Shown in pieces: positions 7,506 to 16,743 of a stretch of DNA of 64,000 bases. The translations under genes and the position numbers were made by a program. The stretch spans positions 62,286-126,285 of the forward strand of contig NZ_KI632507.1 of assembly GCF_000504165.1 (NCBI RefSeq), written 5' to 3'. The notes below the pieces were generated by a model, which worked only from the letters and a program-made list of their open reading frames with translations, was not told the origin of the DNA and did not search any database. Within the stretch, counting starts at the first letter, position 1. Every line of letters starts with the position of its first letter. Source of the DNA: Bacillus sp. FJAT-14578 (GTDB lineage: Bacteria; Bacillota; Bacilli; Bacillales; Bacillaceae_H).

Positions 7506-10500
7506 TTAACCTTCAATAGAAGTGTCCTGAGTTACATTGCCTTTGCGTTTTAGTTTATTCCAACCAACGGTTACTCCTTTTATGGCCGAGATGATGGATT
7601 TAATCACAACGTAAGTCATAAGTTGTTTGTACAAAATTCGCTGCAGGAACAATGAACTCAGAGGTCTAGGACTTTCTTTTTCCAAGCGAAACGCATAGAG
7701 GGAAGTAAAGAAATCCAGCAAGTAAAACAGAATAAATCCAATGGCTGCCTTTTCCGGATGTGGGTTAAAAAGGGCCATAATGAACAATATATCTGCAATA
7801 GGCGATATCGTTTGGTAAACATATTGGAAAAGCCACATGTTTGGAAGGGCGAGATATCCTAATGAGTTATGTTTCCTATCGAATAAAGCCTCGCGGTGTT
7901 TCCATAGGCATTGCAGGGTACCGTAAACCCATCGGTACCGCTGTTTGGCCAGACTTTTAATATCTTCCGGCACTTCTGTAAAGGCATAGGCCTTTTCTTC
8001 AAATTCGATCTTTTTCCCATTGCGTAAAAGAGTCAGTGTGATATCGGTGTCCTCTGCCAGTGTATCCTCTTTAAAGTATCCTGCTTCTTCTACCTCCGTC
8101 TTTCTCCATGCACCAATCGCACCTGGTACAACCGTAATGCAGTTCAGAACCGCAAAGGCCCTTCTTTCCAGGTTGAAGCCTGTCACATATTCGATATGCT
8201 GCCATTTAGCAAGAAGGTTCCCCTTGTTGCCAACCTTTACATTCCCAGAAACAGCAGCCACATTTTCATTTTTAAAATGGTTCACAAGCAACGAGATCGC
8301 ATTTTCAGCGATGAGTGTATCAGCGTCAAGACAAACCACGATTTCCCCTTTTGCTTCTTTAAAACCAAGATTGACAGCAGAGGATTTCCCCCCATTGGTT
8401 TTTTGAATTAAGCGGACAAGAGGATTGTCTCTATAGGTTTCTTGAACCGCAACAGCCGTATCATCTTTTGATCCATCGTCGATAACCAGTATCTCAAAAG
8501 CCCGGTAATCGCTGGATAAAATCGAATCCACTGTTTTGCAAATGACTTTTTCCTCGTTATAGGCAGCAATCACGACACTGACAAACGGTGTAAAGCCAGG
8601 GTCGACCAGGATTTCTTTATCCCTTTTTACCTGTTTTCTGGAAAGGAAAACGAGAATAACGAGCCGCAAGATTCCTAATATGATTGCTGAATAGAATAGG
8701 ATGCTTAATCCTGAGTGCCAGCCTTGCATGATCTTGAATACAGCCTTGTCATAAATCAAGTAAGGGCTGTTCTGTTCAGCAGGGGGCATAATCTGGCTAT
8801 CACTTTTACCAATTAGATCGCCAACGGTAGTAAATGTATAGCCGCGTTTTTTAAGTTCTTTAATGATCATAGGCAAGGCTTTTACTGTATTGGAGCGGTC
8901 ACCTCCAGAATCATGCAGCAGAATGACATTTCCTTCTGGAAGCTGGTCCAATACACGGTTGACAATTTCTTTACTGGAGATTTTTTGCCAATCGTGAGAA
9001 TCAATTAACTCACCGACAAAGGTGTAACCCATATCCTGTGCCCGCATCACAGGCACCAGTTCGCTCTTTGTGCCCAGTTCCGCGTCGGCTTCATACGGCG
9101 GGCGGAAAAGGGTCATCGAGTGTCCTGTGATTTCTTGAAATAAACGCTGAGTTGCATTCAGCTCTATTTTCGTTTGTAATGGTGAGATGGATGCAATATT
9201 TGGATGGGTAAAGGTATGGTTCCCAATTTCATGACCTTCTTTATGCAGCCTTTTAACCAGTTCTGGATTCAGTAAAGCATTCTCCCCAAGAATAAAGAAG
9301 GTCCCTTTAATATGATTTTTGTCCAAAATGTCCAATATTTGTGGTGTGTAGGCTGGGTCAGGGCCGTCATCAAAGGTAAGGACGACTTCCTTGGCTTTTG
9401 GTTTGCCATACCGAACCACCTCTAGAGATTTTGGCAATTTCACATAGGTTTCAGTTTGTATCATTCCATGTGAGTCCAATTGAATCGTTCTTTTTCCTTT
9501 TTCCGATTCAGAATTTATTTTTAAAATCTCTCCAGCACCTGAATAGTGGAAAGGCTCAGGGCTTTCCAAGGTTTTAAGGGCAGTGGAGGGATTGTGCATT
9601 TCCTTTGGTTTGTTCATGTAATTCCAGATAGAAGGATCTTCAGAACCGAGGCGCCAAACCGCCACTCCTCTTGAACCGCTATTCATCGCTAATTTCATTT
9701 GATTATAAAAGGTAGCCGCATCCAAAAACCAAACCATATGGTTTTTTCCATTTATTTTGTATCGAAAATAAGGATTCCCGGCTTGCTTGCTCCATTGGAT
9801 TTGGAGGCCGGTTTCCATTCCCAATTCCATGATATCCCCGAACGTCATCGTATCTGCGGGCTGTTTGGAGTTTTCTTCCCAGTCGTAACCGTAACTTCCC
9901 AAACTTACAATCAACTTTTCAGAAGGAATATTGAGCTGGCTTAGGTTCTCTTTTACCCAATCCGTTTGAGCTACAGGTCCAGGTTTACCCATGGAGTGGT
10001 GCTGGTCATACAGCATGACAATCATGCGATCAGTTCGGGCCGCTAAAGATGCATAGTCAAAACTATTGTTGTTCGCCGGGACATCCAGTGTAACCGTGAG
10101 GCCATGCTGATGAAAGGATTTGTAAACTCTATCCATAAAATCAGTGAAATGATCTTTATCCTTTTGATGGATATCTTCAAAATCTATGTTGATACCGTCA
10201 AAGTCATTTTTCCTCACATAAGCCAGCATATTTTTAATAAAAGTGTCCTCAGCACCTGGAGTAGTGAATAACCGGTGCAGTACATCTCCATCCCATTTAT
10301 TATTAATAAAATTGCTAACTAATGGAAGGATCTTTACATCATGCTTTTTTGCCTCTGCAGCAATAGAGGTGTCCGTACTGGTTTTGAGGGTGAGGTTAGG
10401 AGTAACCTGCAGCCATTCTGGGACCAGGGTTGTAATCGAATCAACGTTTTTCTTAAAAGAAGCTTTGCTGTTCTTATCCCAATTGACGTAAAAACCATAC

Positions 10501-11180
10501 ACTTCTTGGTTACTTGACACTTCTTTCTTGTTCAATGGCCCCATATTAGAGGAAGGATTCATTTTTTGGACCTGTAAAGCAAGCTCTTTTTCACTCAAGC
10601 TAGTATTAATCGGCTCGATCCTGTCCTTTGCTTTATCCAATTCCAGCTGAGGAAATACAGGGTTAGTAGTTAGGCTCTCAATGAAAATAGTTGATACTAA
10701 AACAATCAAAACAGTGAAGCCTGCAGCCATTCGCTTAACGATTGACCAGCGTCTTTTTGCAGGATCCAGAAAAACATGTTCCTGAATTCGCTCCCCTTTT
10801 TTCAGCCCTAAATTGTAAAACCAATGGAAGAAAAAATAGCAGATTAGACCAATTAAGCCTCCAAAGACCCCTGATACAATGATTTGTGAAGATTGTATTT
10901 TTATTTTTAGGGCAGAAAATAACGAGTAATCTTCCAATAAATGTAAATTCAGGAAGGGTAAATCACGAATGTTAGGAATAAAAATCGTCATCAACGTTCC
11001 AAGGAATAAGGCGATGATATTAAGACGCAAAAAAAGTGAAAAAGCAAACAATAATGGAATTCTTAAACTATCTAAAGGTAAAAAGGCCAGGAAAAAACCA
11101 AGCGTGCTTGCAACCGCTCCTGCATTTCCAGTGACCGGTGCAAACAATGATCTGACAATCCATCTAAAAACTCGATTCAC
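7506..11180 (-). CDS. DUF2062 / GH18 / polysaccharide deacetylase / GT2 fusion protein
   Basis: A 1224-residue membrane enzyme. In order: a DUF2062-like hydrophobic N-terminus (about residues 1-165, several helices plus one at ~150-170); a GH18-type (YaaH/chitinase fold) domain around 220-545 with DGINIDFE, where Asp328, Asp333 and Glu335 match the catalytic D-x-x-x-D-x-E; a NodB deacetylase domain around 595-790 with TFDDGPDP (Asp604) and HEIGNHTFTHPN metal-binding histidines; a helix near 845; a GT2 domain from about 863 with VIAAYNEE, DDGS, CLDADT, EDTDITL and QRYRW; and C-terminal helices. GT2 plus NodB plus a glycoside hydrolase is the parts list of poly-N-acetylglucosamine-type polymer export, here in one chain. 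The polymer is inferred, not shown. The start is GTG with GGGAGG 8 bases upstream. Confidence 0.9.
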   Translation of the reverse strand: MNRVFRWIVRSLFAPVTGNAGAVASTLGFFLAFLPLDSLRIPLLFAFSLFLRLNIIALFLGTLMTIFIPNIRDLPFLNLHLLEDYSLFSALKIKIQSSQIIVSGVFGGLIGLICYFFFHWFYNLGLKKGERIQEHVFLDPAKRRWSIVKRMAAGFTVLIVLVSTIFIESLTTNPVFPQLELDKAKDRIEPINTSLSEKELALQVQKMNPSSNMGPLNKKEVSSNQEVYGFYVNWDKNSKASFKKNVDSITTLVPEWLQVTPNLTLKTSTDTSIAAEAKKHDVKILPLVSNFINNKWDGDVLHRLFTTPGAEDTFIKNMLAYVRKNDFDGINIDFEDIHQKDKDHFTDFMDRVYKSFHQHGLTVTLDVPANNNSFDYASLAARTDRMIVMLYDQHHSMGKPGPVAQTDWVKENLSQLNIPSEKLIVSLGSYGYDWEENSKQPADTMTFGDIMELGMETGLQIQWSKQAGNPYFRYKINGKNHMVWFLDAATFYNQMKLAMNSGSRGVAVWRLGSEDPSIWNYMNKPKEMHNPSTALKTLESPEPFHYSGAGEILKINSESEKGKRTIQLDSHGMIQTETYVKLPKSLEVVRYGKPKAKEVVLTFDDGPDPAYTPQILDILDKNHIKGTFFILGENALLNPELVKRLHKEGHEIGNHTFTHPNIASISPLQTKIELNATQRLFQEITGHSMTLFRPPYEADAELGTKSELVPVMRAQDMGYTFVGELIDSHDWQKISSKEIVNRVLDQLPEGNVILLHDSGGDRSNTVKALPMIIKELKKRGYTFTTVGDLIGKSDSQIMPPAEQNSPYLIYDKAVFKIMQGWHSGLSILFYSAIILGILRLVILVFLSRKQVKRDKEILVDPGFTPFVSVVIAAYNEEKVICKTVDSILSSDYRAFEILVIDDGSKDDTAVAVQETYRDNPLVRLIQKTNGGKSSAVNLGFKEAKGEIVVCLDADTLIAENAISLLVNHFKNENVAAVSGNVKVGNKGNLLAKWQHIEYVTGFNLERRAFAVLNCITVVPGAIGAWRKTEVEEAGYFKEDTLAEDTDITLTLLRNGKKIEFEEKAYAFTEVPEDIKSLAKQRYRWVYGTLQCLWKHREALFDRKHNSLGYLALPNMWLFQYVYQTISPIADILFIMALFNPHPEKAAIGFILFYLLDFFTSLYAFRLEKESPRPLSSLFLQRILYKQLMTYVVIKSIISAIKGVTVGWNKLKRKGNVTQDTSIEG

Positions 11181-11500
11181 TTAGATTCCTCCCACAGGTG
11201 TAGTATCGAAAAGTGTATAACTATTTTAATAGATTAATTTTATACAATAAAAATCTGTAAAAAATTGATAGGATCGTAACTAAAAGTCATCCTAAACACC
11301 GCACTTCCAGCGGACAGATTCTTTCGACCAAAAATGGCTAACAACAAAAATTTAGGTAGCCATTTTAAAATTTTGGGGGTAGGTTGAAAAATGTTTTTAA
11401 ATTTTTAAATGGTAATTAAGGATGATTATTGTATCTACCCTTATTGAATCGATATTTGTATAATTAGTTTCATAGACTAAAATGTAGGGAGTTTGTATTT

Positions 11501-11722
11501 GTGGAAAAACTTATGAAAATGAAGCGCAATCTTTTCTGCGCTTTGAGTGCAGCGGTCCCTGTTGGTATTTACGGTTTAGCAGCGCTTTTTCTAGGGCACT
11601 TGAAGTTAGGCGGTGTAATGGAAATCGTCACAGCGCTAATTTTAGCATACGCACTTTTGCAGGATTCACGAATTAAGAAGCACTTTGAAGTTATCAAGAT
11701 TGACGAGGATAAAGCCAGCTAA
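11501..11722 (+). CDS. small two-helix membrane protein
   Basis: A 73-residue protein starting with GTG at 11501, ten bases after TAGGGA. Two hydrophobic segments (LFCALSAAVPVGIYGLAALFL and VMEIVTALILAYALL) are separated by a short loop. The tail DSRIKKHFEVIKIDEDKAS is charged. I do not recognise the family. It is followed by a clear terminator, which supports a real gene. Confidence 0.6.
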   Translation: MEKLMKMKRNLFCALSAAVPVGIYGLAALFLGHLKLGGVMEIVTALILAYALLQDSRIKKHFEVIKIDEDKAS

Positions 11723-11734
11723 TGCATATAAGCA

Positions 11735-11768
11735 AGAAACCTCACATCCATTTAGATGTGAGGTTTCT
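11735..11768 (+). terminator. rho-independent terminator
   Basis: AGAAACCTCACATC (11735-11748) pairs perfectly with GATGTGAGGTTTCT (11755-11768), then CTTTG. It lies 13 bases after the small membrane protein. Confidence 0.8.
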
Positions 11769-11846
11769 CTTTGTGTGAAAGCAGGGAGGAAATGTACATA
11801 GACTAGTAAGCGGCAAAATTCCCTGACATAAAAATTGTATTAAGCA

Positions 11847-12065
11847 CTAATGATTGGCCAATGTGGTGATAAGCGGTACGATCATGCACAGTGCACTTAA
11901 TTGCAGCCAATAAATTTTATCAAAAAAAGCTTTATGAGTTCGTTTTGTTACCATTTCTGCAAACATTAAGAAAATAAAAATTACCAATGAAATACAGCCT
12001 AAAATTACAGTAAAATCCATTGCCAAACTAAATATAATTTTTGTTAAAACTCCAACGTATTCCAT
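11847..12065 (-). CDS. small membrane protein of unknown function
   Basis: A 72-residue protein with two hydrophobic helices (KIIFSLAMDFTVILGCISLVIFIFLMF and WLQLSALCMIVPLITTL). I chose the ATG at 12065 because AAGGGAG lies 8 bases before it; another ATG sits two codons upstream, too close to that site. It follows the small HTH gene by 27 bases and is probably cotranscribed with it. Such HTH plus small-membrane-protein pairs are common in Bacillus prophage-like islands; the function is unknown. Confidence 0.6.
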   Translation of the reverse strand: MEYVGVLTKIIFSLAMDFTVILGCISLVIFIFLMFAEMVTKRTHKAFFDKIYWLQLSALCMIVPLITTLANH

Positions 12066-12092
12066 CTCCATATCTCCCTTCAATCATAACCC

Positions 12093-12308
12093 TTACATAT
12101 CGAAAAAATCATCGACTTCGGTCTTGGAGTCAATCTTCTCAATAAGAGGTATTAGCTTTTTAAACGTATCTCCCCGGGGCCTATATTCCGAATCGCTGCA
12201 CAGCCTAGTCACCGTATTTTTCCCGAGTTTTGATATTTCTATAATTTCCTTTTGTGTATAACCATTCCGGTCTACGAACTTACCAAACTTACTCCTGGTT
12301 TTGAACAC
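12093..12308 (-). CDS. small XRE-like helix-turn-helix regulator
   Basis: A 71-residue DNA-binding protein. The segment YTQKEIIEISKLGKNTVTRLC has the spacing of an HTH (T-Q-x-E-I...L-x-x-N-T-V). The rest resembles the truncated Cro/C1 family (TFKKLIPLIEKI). The start is GTG at 12308, 7 bases after AAGGAGGG; the upstream ATG at 12332 lies before the ribosome site and is unlikely. It probably controls its own pair with the following membrane-protein gene. Confidence 0.75.
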   Translation of the reverse strand: MFKTRSKFGKFVDRNGYTQKEIIEISKLGKNTVTRLCSDSEYRPRGDTFKKLIPLIEKIDSKTEVDDFFDM

Positions 12309-12489
12309 GGTACCACCCTCCTTATTTGCCATTCTTGACTGAATTAAAGGGATTTATACATCTTTTTTGGGAATTTAGAGGAACTTTAGGGAAGAATTCG
12401 TTAAAAAATATGGAGCGGGTACATTCTTAGTAGGATGTCTTTTACAGCAGTACTGCTGCCATCTCTTTTAAATAGGGTAAGGTTTTATG

Positions 12490-12525
12490 AAAAAAGAGAA
12501 AGCGCCCACTGTTAAAGTGAGCGCC
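12490..12525 (-). terminator. terminator of the 12.7-13.1 kb minus-strand unit
   Basis: On the minus strand GCGCTCACT and AGTGGGCGC (12502-12524) pair, followed by TTTCTCTTTTTT. It shows that minus-strand transcription from 13.08 kb continues about 210 bases past the stop of the 112-residue gene. Confidence 0.8.
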
Positions 12526-12581
12526 TTCCTGAGTCGAAAAGTAGATGGAGTTGGATTTCCAACCTTGCAACAAGAACCTAC

Positions 12582-12737
12582 CTATAGATTATCTAGATTC
12601 CATGAGTTGTACAACATATTTGTCAGGTTCTCTGACACGATTAATTCCACGGGAGCACAGCAGCCAGTTAATATCGGTCCTGCACGTTGAATGACTCGGG
12701 TTCCTACAATCTGTATTGTACGGAATAAACGGATTTC
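12582..12737 (-). other. 51-codon in-frame extension or small RNA 3' of the phage-like gene
   Basis: Directly after the TAG of the 112-residue gene, the same frame stays open for 51 codons to TAG (12582-12584), reading ...TRVIQRAGPILTGCCAPVELIV... and ...NSWNLDNL. No start codon with a ribosome site is visible, so it is a read-through tail, a broken end of a longer gene, or the 3' part of an RNA ending at the 12.5 kb terminator. I cannot choose between these. Confidence 0.3.
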
Positions 12738-13076
12738 CTACTCTGAATCATTAATCCCTTTCACTTTCGTACGTAAAATATTCAGCACGTCTTTGACGAT
12801 GTTTTTATGTACTTCATTATCTTCGAGAGCATTATAGTATTCCCGGAGCCGCTCTTTAGGTGTGGCATCATATTCGAAACCGTTGAACGTCGCTTCTTGA
12901 AGCAATTCATAATTTTCTCCCTTAGCCTTTACGAAATTCACAATTGTTGTGTATGGTTTGTTTTTCTTCACCGCTTTCCCCATCACCGGATAGTTTTTCG
13001 ACCAGCCTTTTCCATACTCTTCCATGATCTGTTCTAACGCTTTCGCTACATCCATAGGTAATTTGATTTTGTCCAT
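12738..13076 (-). CDS. hypothetical protein, phage-like
   Basis: A 112-residue soluble, charged protein beginning MDKIKLPMDVAKALEQIMEEYGKGW. GAGGGGGAATAAGA lies before the ATG at 13076, a strong ribosome site. Its size, charge and helix-rich look resemble small phage-island proteins of Bacillus, but I do not recognise the family. It is the only clear gene on a transcript that ends at the terminator near 12.49 kb. Confidence 0.6.
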   Translation of the reverse strand: MDKIKLPMDVAKALEQIMEEYGKGWSKNYPVMGKAVKKNKPYTTIVNFVKAKGENYELLQEATFNGFEYDATPKERLREYYNALEDNEVHKNIVKDVLNILRTKVKGINDSE

Positions 13077-13317
13077 TCTTATTCCCCCTCAATCTTCACT
13101 TCATAAATTTTATGACATGAAGGTCGTCCATTATTCGCCTGGAAGTTGGGGTGAGGATCTTATCTTATGGAAGGAATCATTCATTCCGCTCATTAAAGCA
13201 GCTCTTTTTGTATCAGGAATTCTCTTTAGAAGCTGGAGGCATGTTTATAAAGTTTGTATTTATTAAATAAAATCTTCAAGTTTGCTTACTGAAAAACTAT
13301 CTTTTCTGAAAACCAAA

Positions 13318-13406
13318 TGCTATAATAATGCCCAAGTGGATATGCATAGGTGAAGGCGCCTAAACAGTTGAACACAGAAGTCGTTCAAGCTGTTTAGGCG
13401 TTTTTT
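13318..13406 (+). ncRNA. candidate short orphan transcript with strong terminator
   Basis: Gene-free sequence from 13077 to 13708 contains a TATAAT (13321-13326) within GCTATAATAATG. It is followed about 35 bases later by a two-layer hairpin: CGCCTAAACAG (13357-13367) with CTGTTTAGGCG (13390-13400) and an inner TTGAAC/GTTCAA, then TTTTTT. No reading frame lies between. Either a ~75-base RNA or the end of a lost gene; no good -35 is seen. Confidence 0.4.
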
Positions 13407-13411
13407 ATTTT

Positions 13412-13478
13412 GGCTTTGTTAAACAATGTCATTGATTTCTGCCTTTTTGATCCATTCGTTCAGAACTTTAACAAAGCC
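13412..13478. repeat. 67-bp mini inverted-repeat element
   Basis: GGCTTTGTTAAA (13412-13423) and TTTAACAAAGCC (13467-13478) are perfect 12-bp inverted ends around 43 bases. The ends look like insertion-sequence termini with all internal genes lost. No other copy was noticed in the window. Confidence 0.4.
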
Positions 13479-13708
13479 GTTAATTTTAAATGAACCCCCA
13501 AAAGGAACCTTCTTTAGATGAATAATATAAAGTATGGGGTAATTTTGCATATTTTTAAAAATATGTTGTATAGAGATACCCGAAAAATGAAACGTAAATG
13601 AATTTTTTTACAGGAGCATTTCTGTTAAAATGATACGAAGAAAATTGAGAACATATGGATATTATATTTGGATTAACCCAATCTTTATAAAGACAACGGA
13701 GGATTTGC

Positions 13709-16483
13709 ATGACGTTAGAAAATCAATTAATTAAAAAAACGCTTTATGAATCATGGATACAGGAAAATGAAACGAATCATCCCATTCAAGTGTTGGGAGA
13801 AGCCTACTTGGCGGAACAAAAGAAAGAGTTCTATGACTTGGGTTACATTCGTTTCGCACAAGGGGAAGTCTATTATCATCATAAAGACTTTGAAGCGGCG
13901 ATTTTTAAATGGGAGAATATTAACGGCGAGCTGGAACCGTGGGCCCGAAAAAATATGGCGGATTCTTATTATGAAATGGGCTTGCTATCGGTAGCCGAAG
14001 AAATTTACACGAGCATAAGCACAGAATGTGAAATCCTTACCGCTGAGGTGGCTTTACAATTATTTTCACTTTACCTTGAACAGGACAAAACGGATCTTGC
14101 CTACGAAGTAGTAAAACGAGCTGTTTCCTTCCATCCGGATTATAAGAATGTGACAACGCTGGCTCGCGTTTTTTATGAAGAGCGAGAAGATTGGAATAGT
14201 GCCGTTGAGCTTGCCGTTAATGAAGCGATTCGAACTGAATCGCTGAACTGGTTTGATATCCTTAACGCATATATTGAGAAAGGATATACAAAAAATTTCA
14301 CACCAGACTATTTTAATCAATTGCTATTTACGTTTTATAAGGTTGATGAATCCTATTTTGAAAGAGTCATTTCCTCGCTTTGGCATACCTATAAAAATCA
14401 AGAACTTTATCTTTCATGGATAAAGATGGTCAATGATATTTTACTAAATGTGAAGCTGGAAACGCGCCATGTTTGGCCGGAAATTTCCGCTCTCCATGAG
14501 AAAACTTATTGCGAATTAATGGAGGGGCAACATTTACTTGAAGAACTGCACGATGTGATTCCTGCCCTTTTAACAAATTGGTTGAGAGCAACCGATTCAT
14601 CTCAAGCATTATTTGTCTCTGCTGCAGTGTTCGCATGGAGCGAAATCTTTCCAGCTACATTGGATGCATCAGTAGTAAAAGAGGCGGAAAACCTTATTTT
14701 CAATACTAATAGTAACATTCATGGATTAGAGTACGGTCTTGACCTTTGTGACTCCATTATGAAATGGGCTCAGATTCATGACCTGGAAGTAGGGAACCGC
14801 TTCAAGTGGTGGGCTCATTATCTTGCTGATATGAACGGAAAAAATATTTTAATAGCCGGATTACGCGGAAGCGGAAAATCATCCTTTATAAACTCCATAC
14901 TGGGGGAAAATATCGTAGGAGCCTCAGCATCGGCTGTTGTGATACGTCATGATGACCATGAGCAAATCAATGAAATATCAGATACCGAAATAAGGGTAGT
15001 GCAAGATTTCTCAGAGTTGGCCAATATGGGTACAACAAGTCGGCGATCAAAGGTGAAAGAAGGGTTTGTCGAATTAAACCTTCCTTGCAGATTTTTAAAT
15101 GAAAATAAGTGTTCGTTCATTGATACTCCTGGCTTCAGCAAAGAAAGCATTCAAAGGAATGAAGCATTCAAGCACTTACCGTTAGCTGACGGCCTATTAT
15201 TCGTGCTTGATGCAAATGAACCGTTTACTGACAAGGAGCGTGATGCTTTATTTCAACTGCAAGAGCATGTACCTGGCATCCCGATTCATTTTCTATTAAA
15301 TAAAATGGATGTAGTGCATAATGATGTGGATGCAATAAGACTTGTAGATGACATAAAGACTAGAATAAATGCGTATTTCCCAAATGCCAACATTCTACCT
15401 TATTCCTCCATATACGCTATTCGTCAGCAGTTGAACGATCTTGGGCAGTTCATGCAATCGAGTTTTAATCTCAGCAGTGTAAATTTAGAGAAAGAACGCA
15501 CGGCAAAGCTTCTATTTTTCATAAGAGAAACATTAACACAGCTTTTGAAAAAGAGAGTAGAAGTGGAAAATGGATTAATAGATTCGATTAAACGGAATGA
15601 AGATATTCTAGTGAGGTTAAATGGCTTTATTAATAACCTTAGAGACCTAGAAACGGAAAAAACACGGGTGATTACGAAGTCTTATCATACAATTAAAGAA
15701 GAGATGAAAATGGAGCTTACAGAGAATATTCCCAAGTTGCTGCACAAATGTTCGGATTTAGTGAATGAAGACAGCGACGTGAGAAATCTTCATCTTGAAT
15801 TAAATAAAAAAATGAATGAAAGACTTCAACAATATTTACAAGAAGAGATCGTTCCTAAATTCTGCAGTTCTATTCAAGGGTGGCTCCAGCAATCCAATGA
15901 GGAGCTGACTCAAGCTCAAACCTATTTGGAAGAAATGAGCGAAACCTTTAATGGGATATATGAAGAAAAGAAAATGATATTGGAATGCGATTTGAAAGTG
16001 TTGGACGACTGGCTTAGAGATGCGAATCGAATGACAAGCAGAATCGAGATTGAAGAAGAGAATATTTTGCTTCGATTTAAGCCGGCACAGTTTTTGTTGA
16101 AAAGTGCCGGGAAATTGCTGGGGGCCCTTCCGCAAAATAAACAGTTGCTTCATAACCAATATAAAAAATATTTAGAGAACGAAAGCTATGAAGAGGTAAC
16201 AACGTCGATCATCAATAAGTTTTTCTTGCAATTCGATTTGTTTGAAAAGGCATTAACGGTCGATATCAATATGTTCTTCAAAAATCCGTTTATTGTTTTA
16301 AACGAGATGGTGTCGGCAGCTCGCCAGGAAATTGAAGAGAGCGAAGAAATGTTAAGCGATATGAAAGCCAACCCTCAAACGTATTACGACCCGTTAACCA
16401 TTTTTGAACTGAGACTGCGTCAATACGAATTGATGGTAAAGGCGAGTGAAGAGGTTGAGCATATCCATGCAATAGAAAGATAG
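13709..16483 (+). CDS. TPR plus dynamin-like GTPase
   Basis: A 924-residue protein. The N-terminal ~350 residues are helical and TPR-like (for example DLGYIRFAQGEVYYHHKDFEAAIFKWENI and LARVFYEEREDWNSAVELA). A dynamin-family GTPase domain follows: P-loop GLRGSGKSS (Gly384-Ser392), DTPGF (472-476, G3) and NKMD (531-534, G4). The region after ~610 is long coiled coil and helix (KRVEVENGLIDSIKRNEDIL, EEMSETFNGIYEEKKMI), as expected of the stalk of dynamin-like proteins that remodel membranes. It lacks the tandem duplication of B. subtilis DynA. The role of the TPR part is inferred to be partner binding. CGGAGG lies 7 bases before the ATG. It is flanked by decayed mobile sequence and a hairpin repeat. 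Confidence 0.82.
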   Translation: MTLENQLIKKTLYESWIQENETNHPIQVLGEAYLAEQKKEFYDLGYIRFAQGEVYYHHKDFEAAIFKWENINGELEPWARKNMADSYYEMGLLSVAEEIYTSISTECEILTAEVALQLFSLYLEQDKTDLAYEVVKRAVSFHPDYKNVTTLARVFYEEREDWNSAVELAVNEAIRTESLNWFDILNAYIEKGYTKNFTPDYFNQLLFTFYKVDESYFERVISSLWHTYKNQELYLSWIKMVNDILLNVKLETRHVWPEISALHEKTYCELMEGQHLLEELHDVIPALLTNWLRATDSSQALFVSAAVFAWSEIFPATLDASVVKEAENLIFNTNSNIHGLEYGLDLCDSIMKWAQIHDLEVGNRFKWWAHYLADMNGKNILIAGLRGSGKSSFINSILGENIVGASASAVVIRHDDHEQINEISDTEIRVVQDFSELANMGTTSRRSKVKEGFVELNLPCRFLNENKCSFIDTPGFSKESIQRNEAFKHLPLADGLLFVLDANEPFTDKERDALFQLQEHVPGIPIHFLLNKMDVVHNDVDAIRLVDDIKTRINAYFPNANILPYSSIYAIRQQLNDLGQFMQSSFNLSSVNLEKERTAKLLFFIRETLTQLLKKRVEVENGLIDSIKRNEDILVRLNGFINNLRDLETEKTRVITKSYHTIKEEMKMELTENIPKLLHKCSDLVNEDSDVRNLHLELNKKMNERLQQYLQEEIVPKFCSSIQGWLQQSNEELTQAQTYLEEMSETFNGIYEEKKMILECDLKVLDDWLRDANRMTSRIEIEEENILLRFKPAQFLLKSAGKLLGALPQNKQLLHNQYKKYLENESYEEVTTSIINKFFLQFDLFEKALTVDINMFFKNPFIVLNEMVSAARQEIEESEEMLSDMKANPQTYYDPLTIFELRLRQYELMVKASEEVEHIHAIER

Positions 16484-16519
16484 AAATTATAAACTGTTTT
16501 TTCTGTTGCGGTATAAAAG

Positions 16520-16650
16520 GGCTTGACCGATAAGTCTCAAAATAAATCAAAAAATAAAGAACCCATCACAGAATCTGCGATGTTGTCAGATGTTCATGAC
16601 GGGTCCTTTCAGAGGCTGACTCCAGGGTTGTACTTGTTGAGTCAGCCTCT
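16520..16650 (+). repeat. paired-hairpin repeat, copy 4
   Basis: The remnant left flank GCTTGACCGATAAGTCTC precedes hairpin A (16557-16610, arms AAGAACCCATCA / TGACGGGTCCTTTC, imperfect) and hairpin B (16611-16650, AGAGGCTGACTC / GAGTCAGCCTCT, then TTTCTTT). It sits between convergent genes and can end both. Confidence 0.7.
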
Positions 16651-16743
16651 TTCTTTATATAATTGGCGTGCTTCCTAAAACAATTAGTCGCAATTCTTTA
16701 AAGGAATTTGCGTTGGTCGAAATTCAATATGAAATGCATGGCT

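Noticed and set aside
12487..12690. 67-residue plus-strand frame
   Set aside because: It begins inside the minus-strand terminator hairpin, has no family look, and lies opposite the transcript from 13.08 kb.
11847..13076. Complete prophage
   Set aside because: Only a small HTH gene, a small membrane protein and one phage-like gene are present; no integrase, structural or lysis genes.
13024..13266. 80-residue plus-strand frame
   Set aside because: It overlaps the promoter and start of the opposite gene and has no ribosome site.
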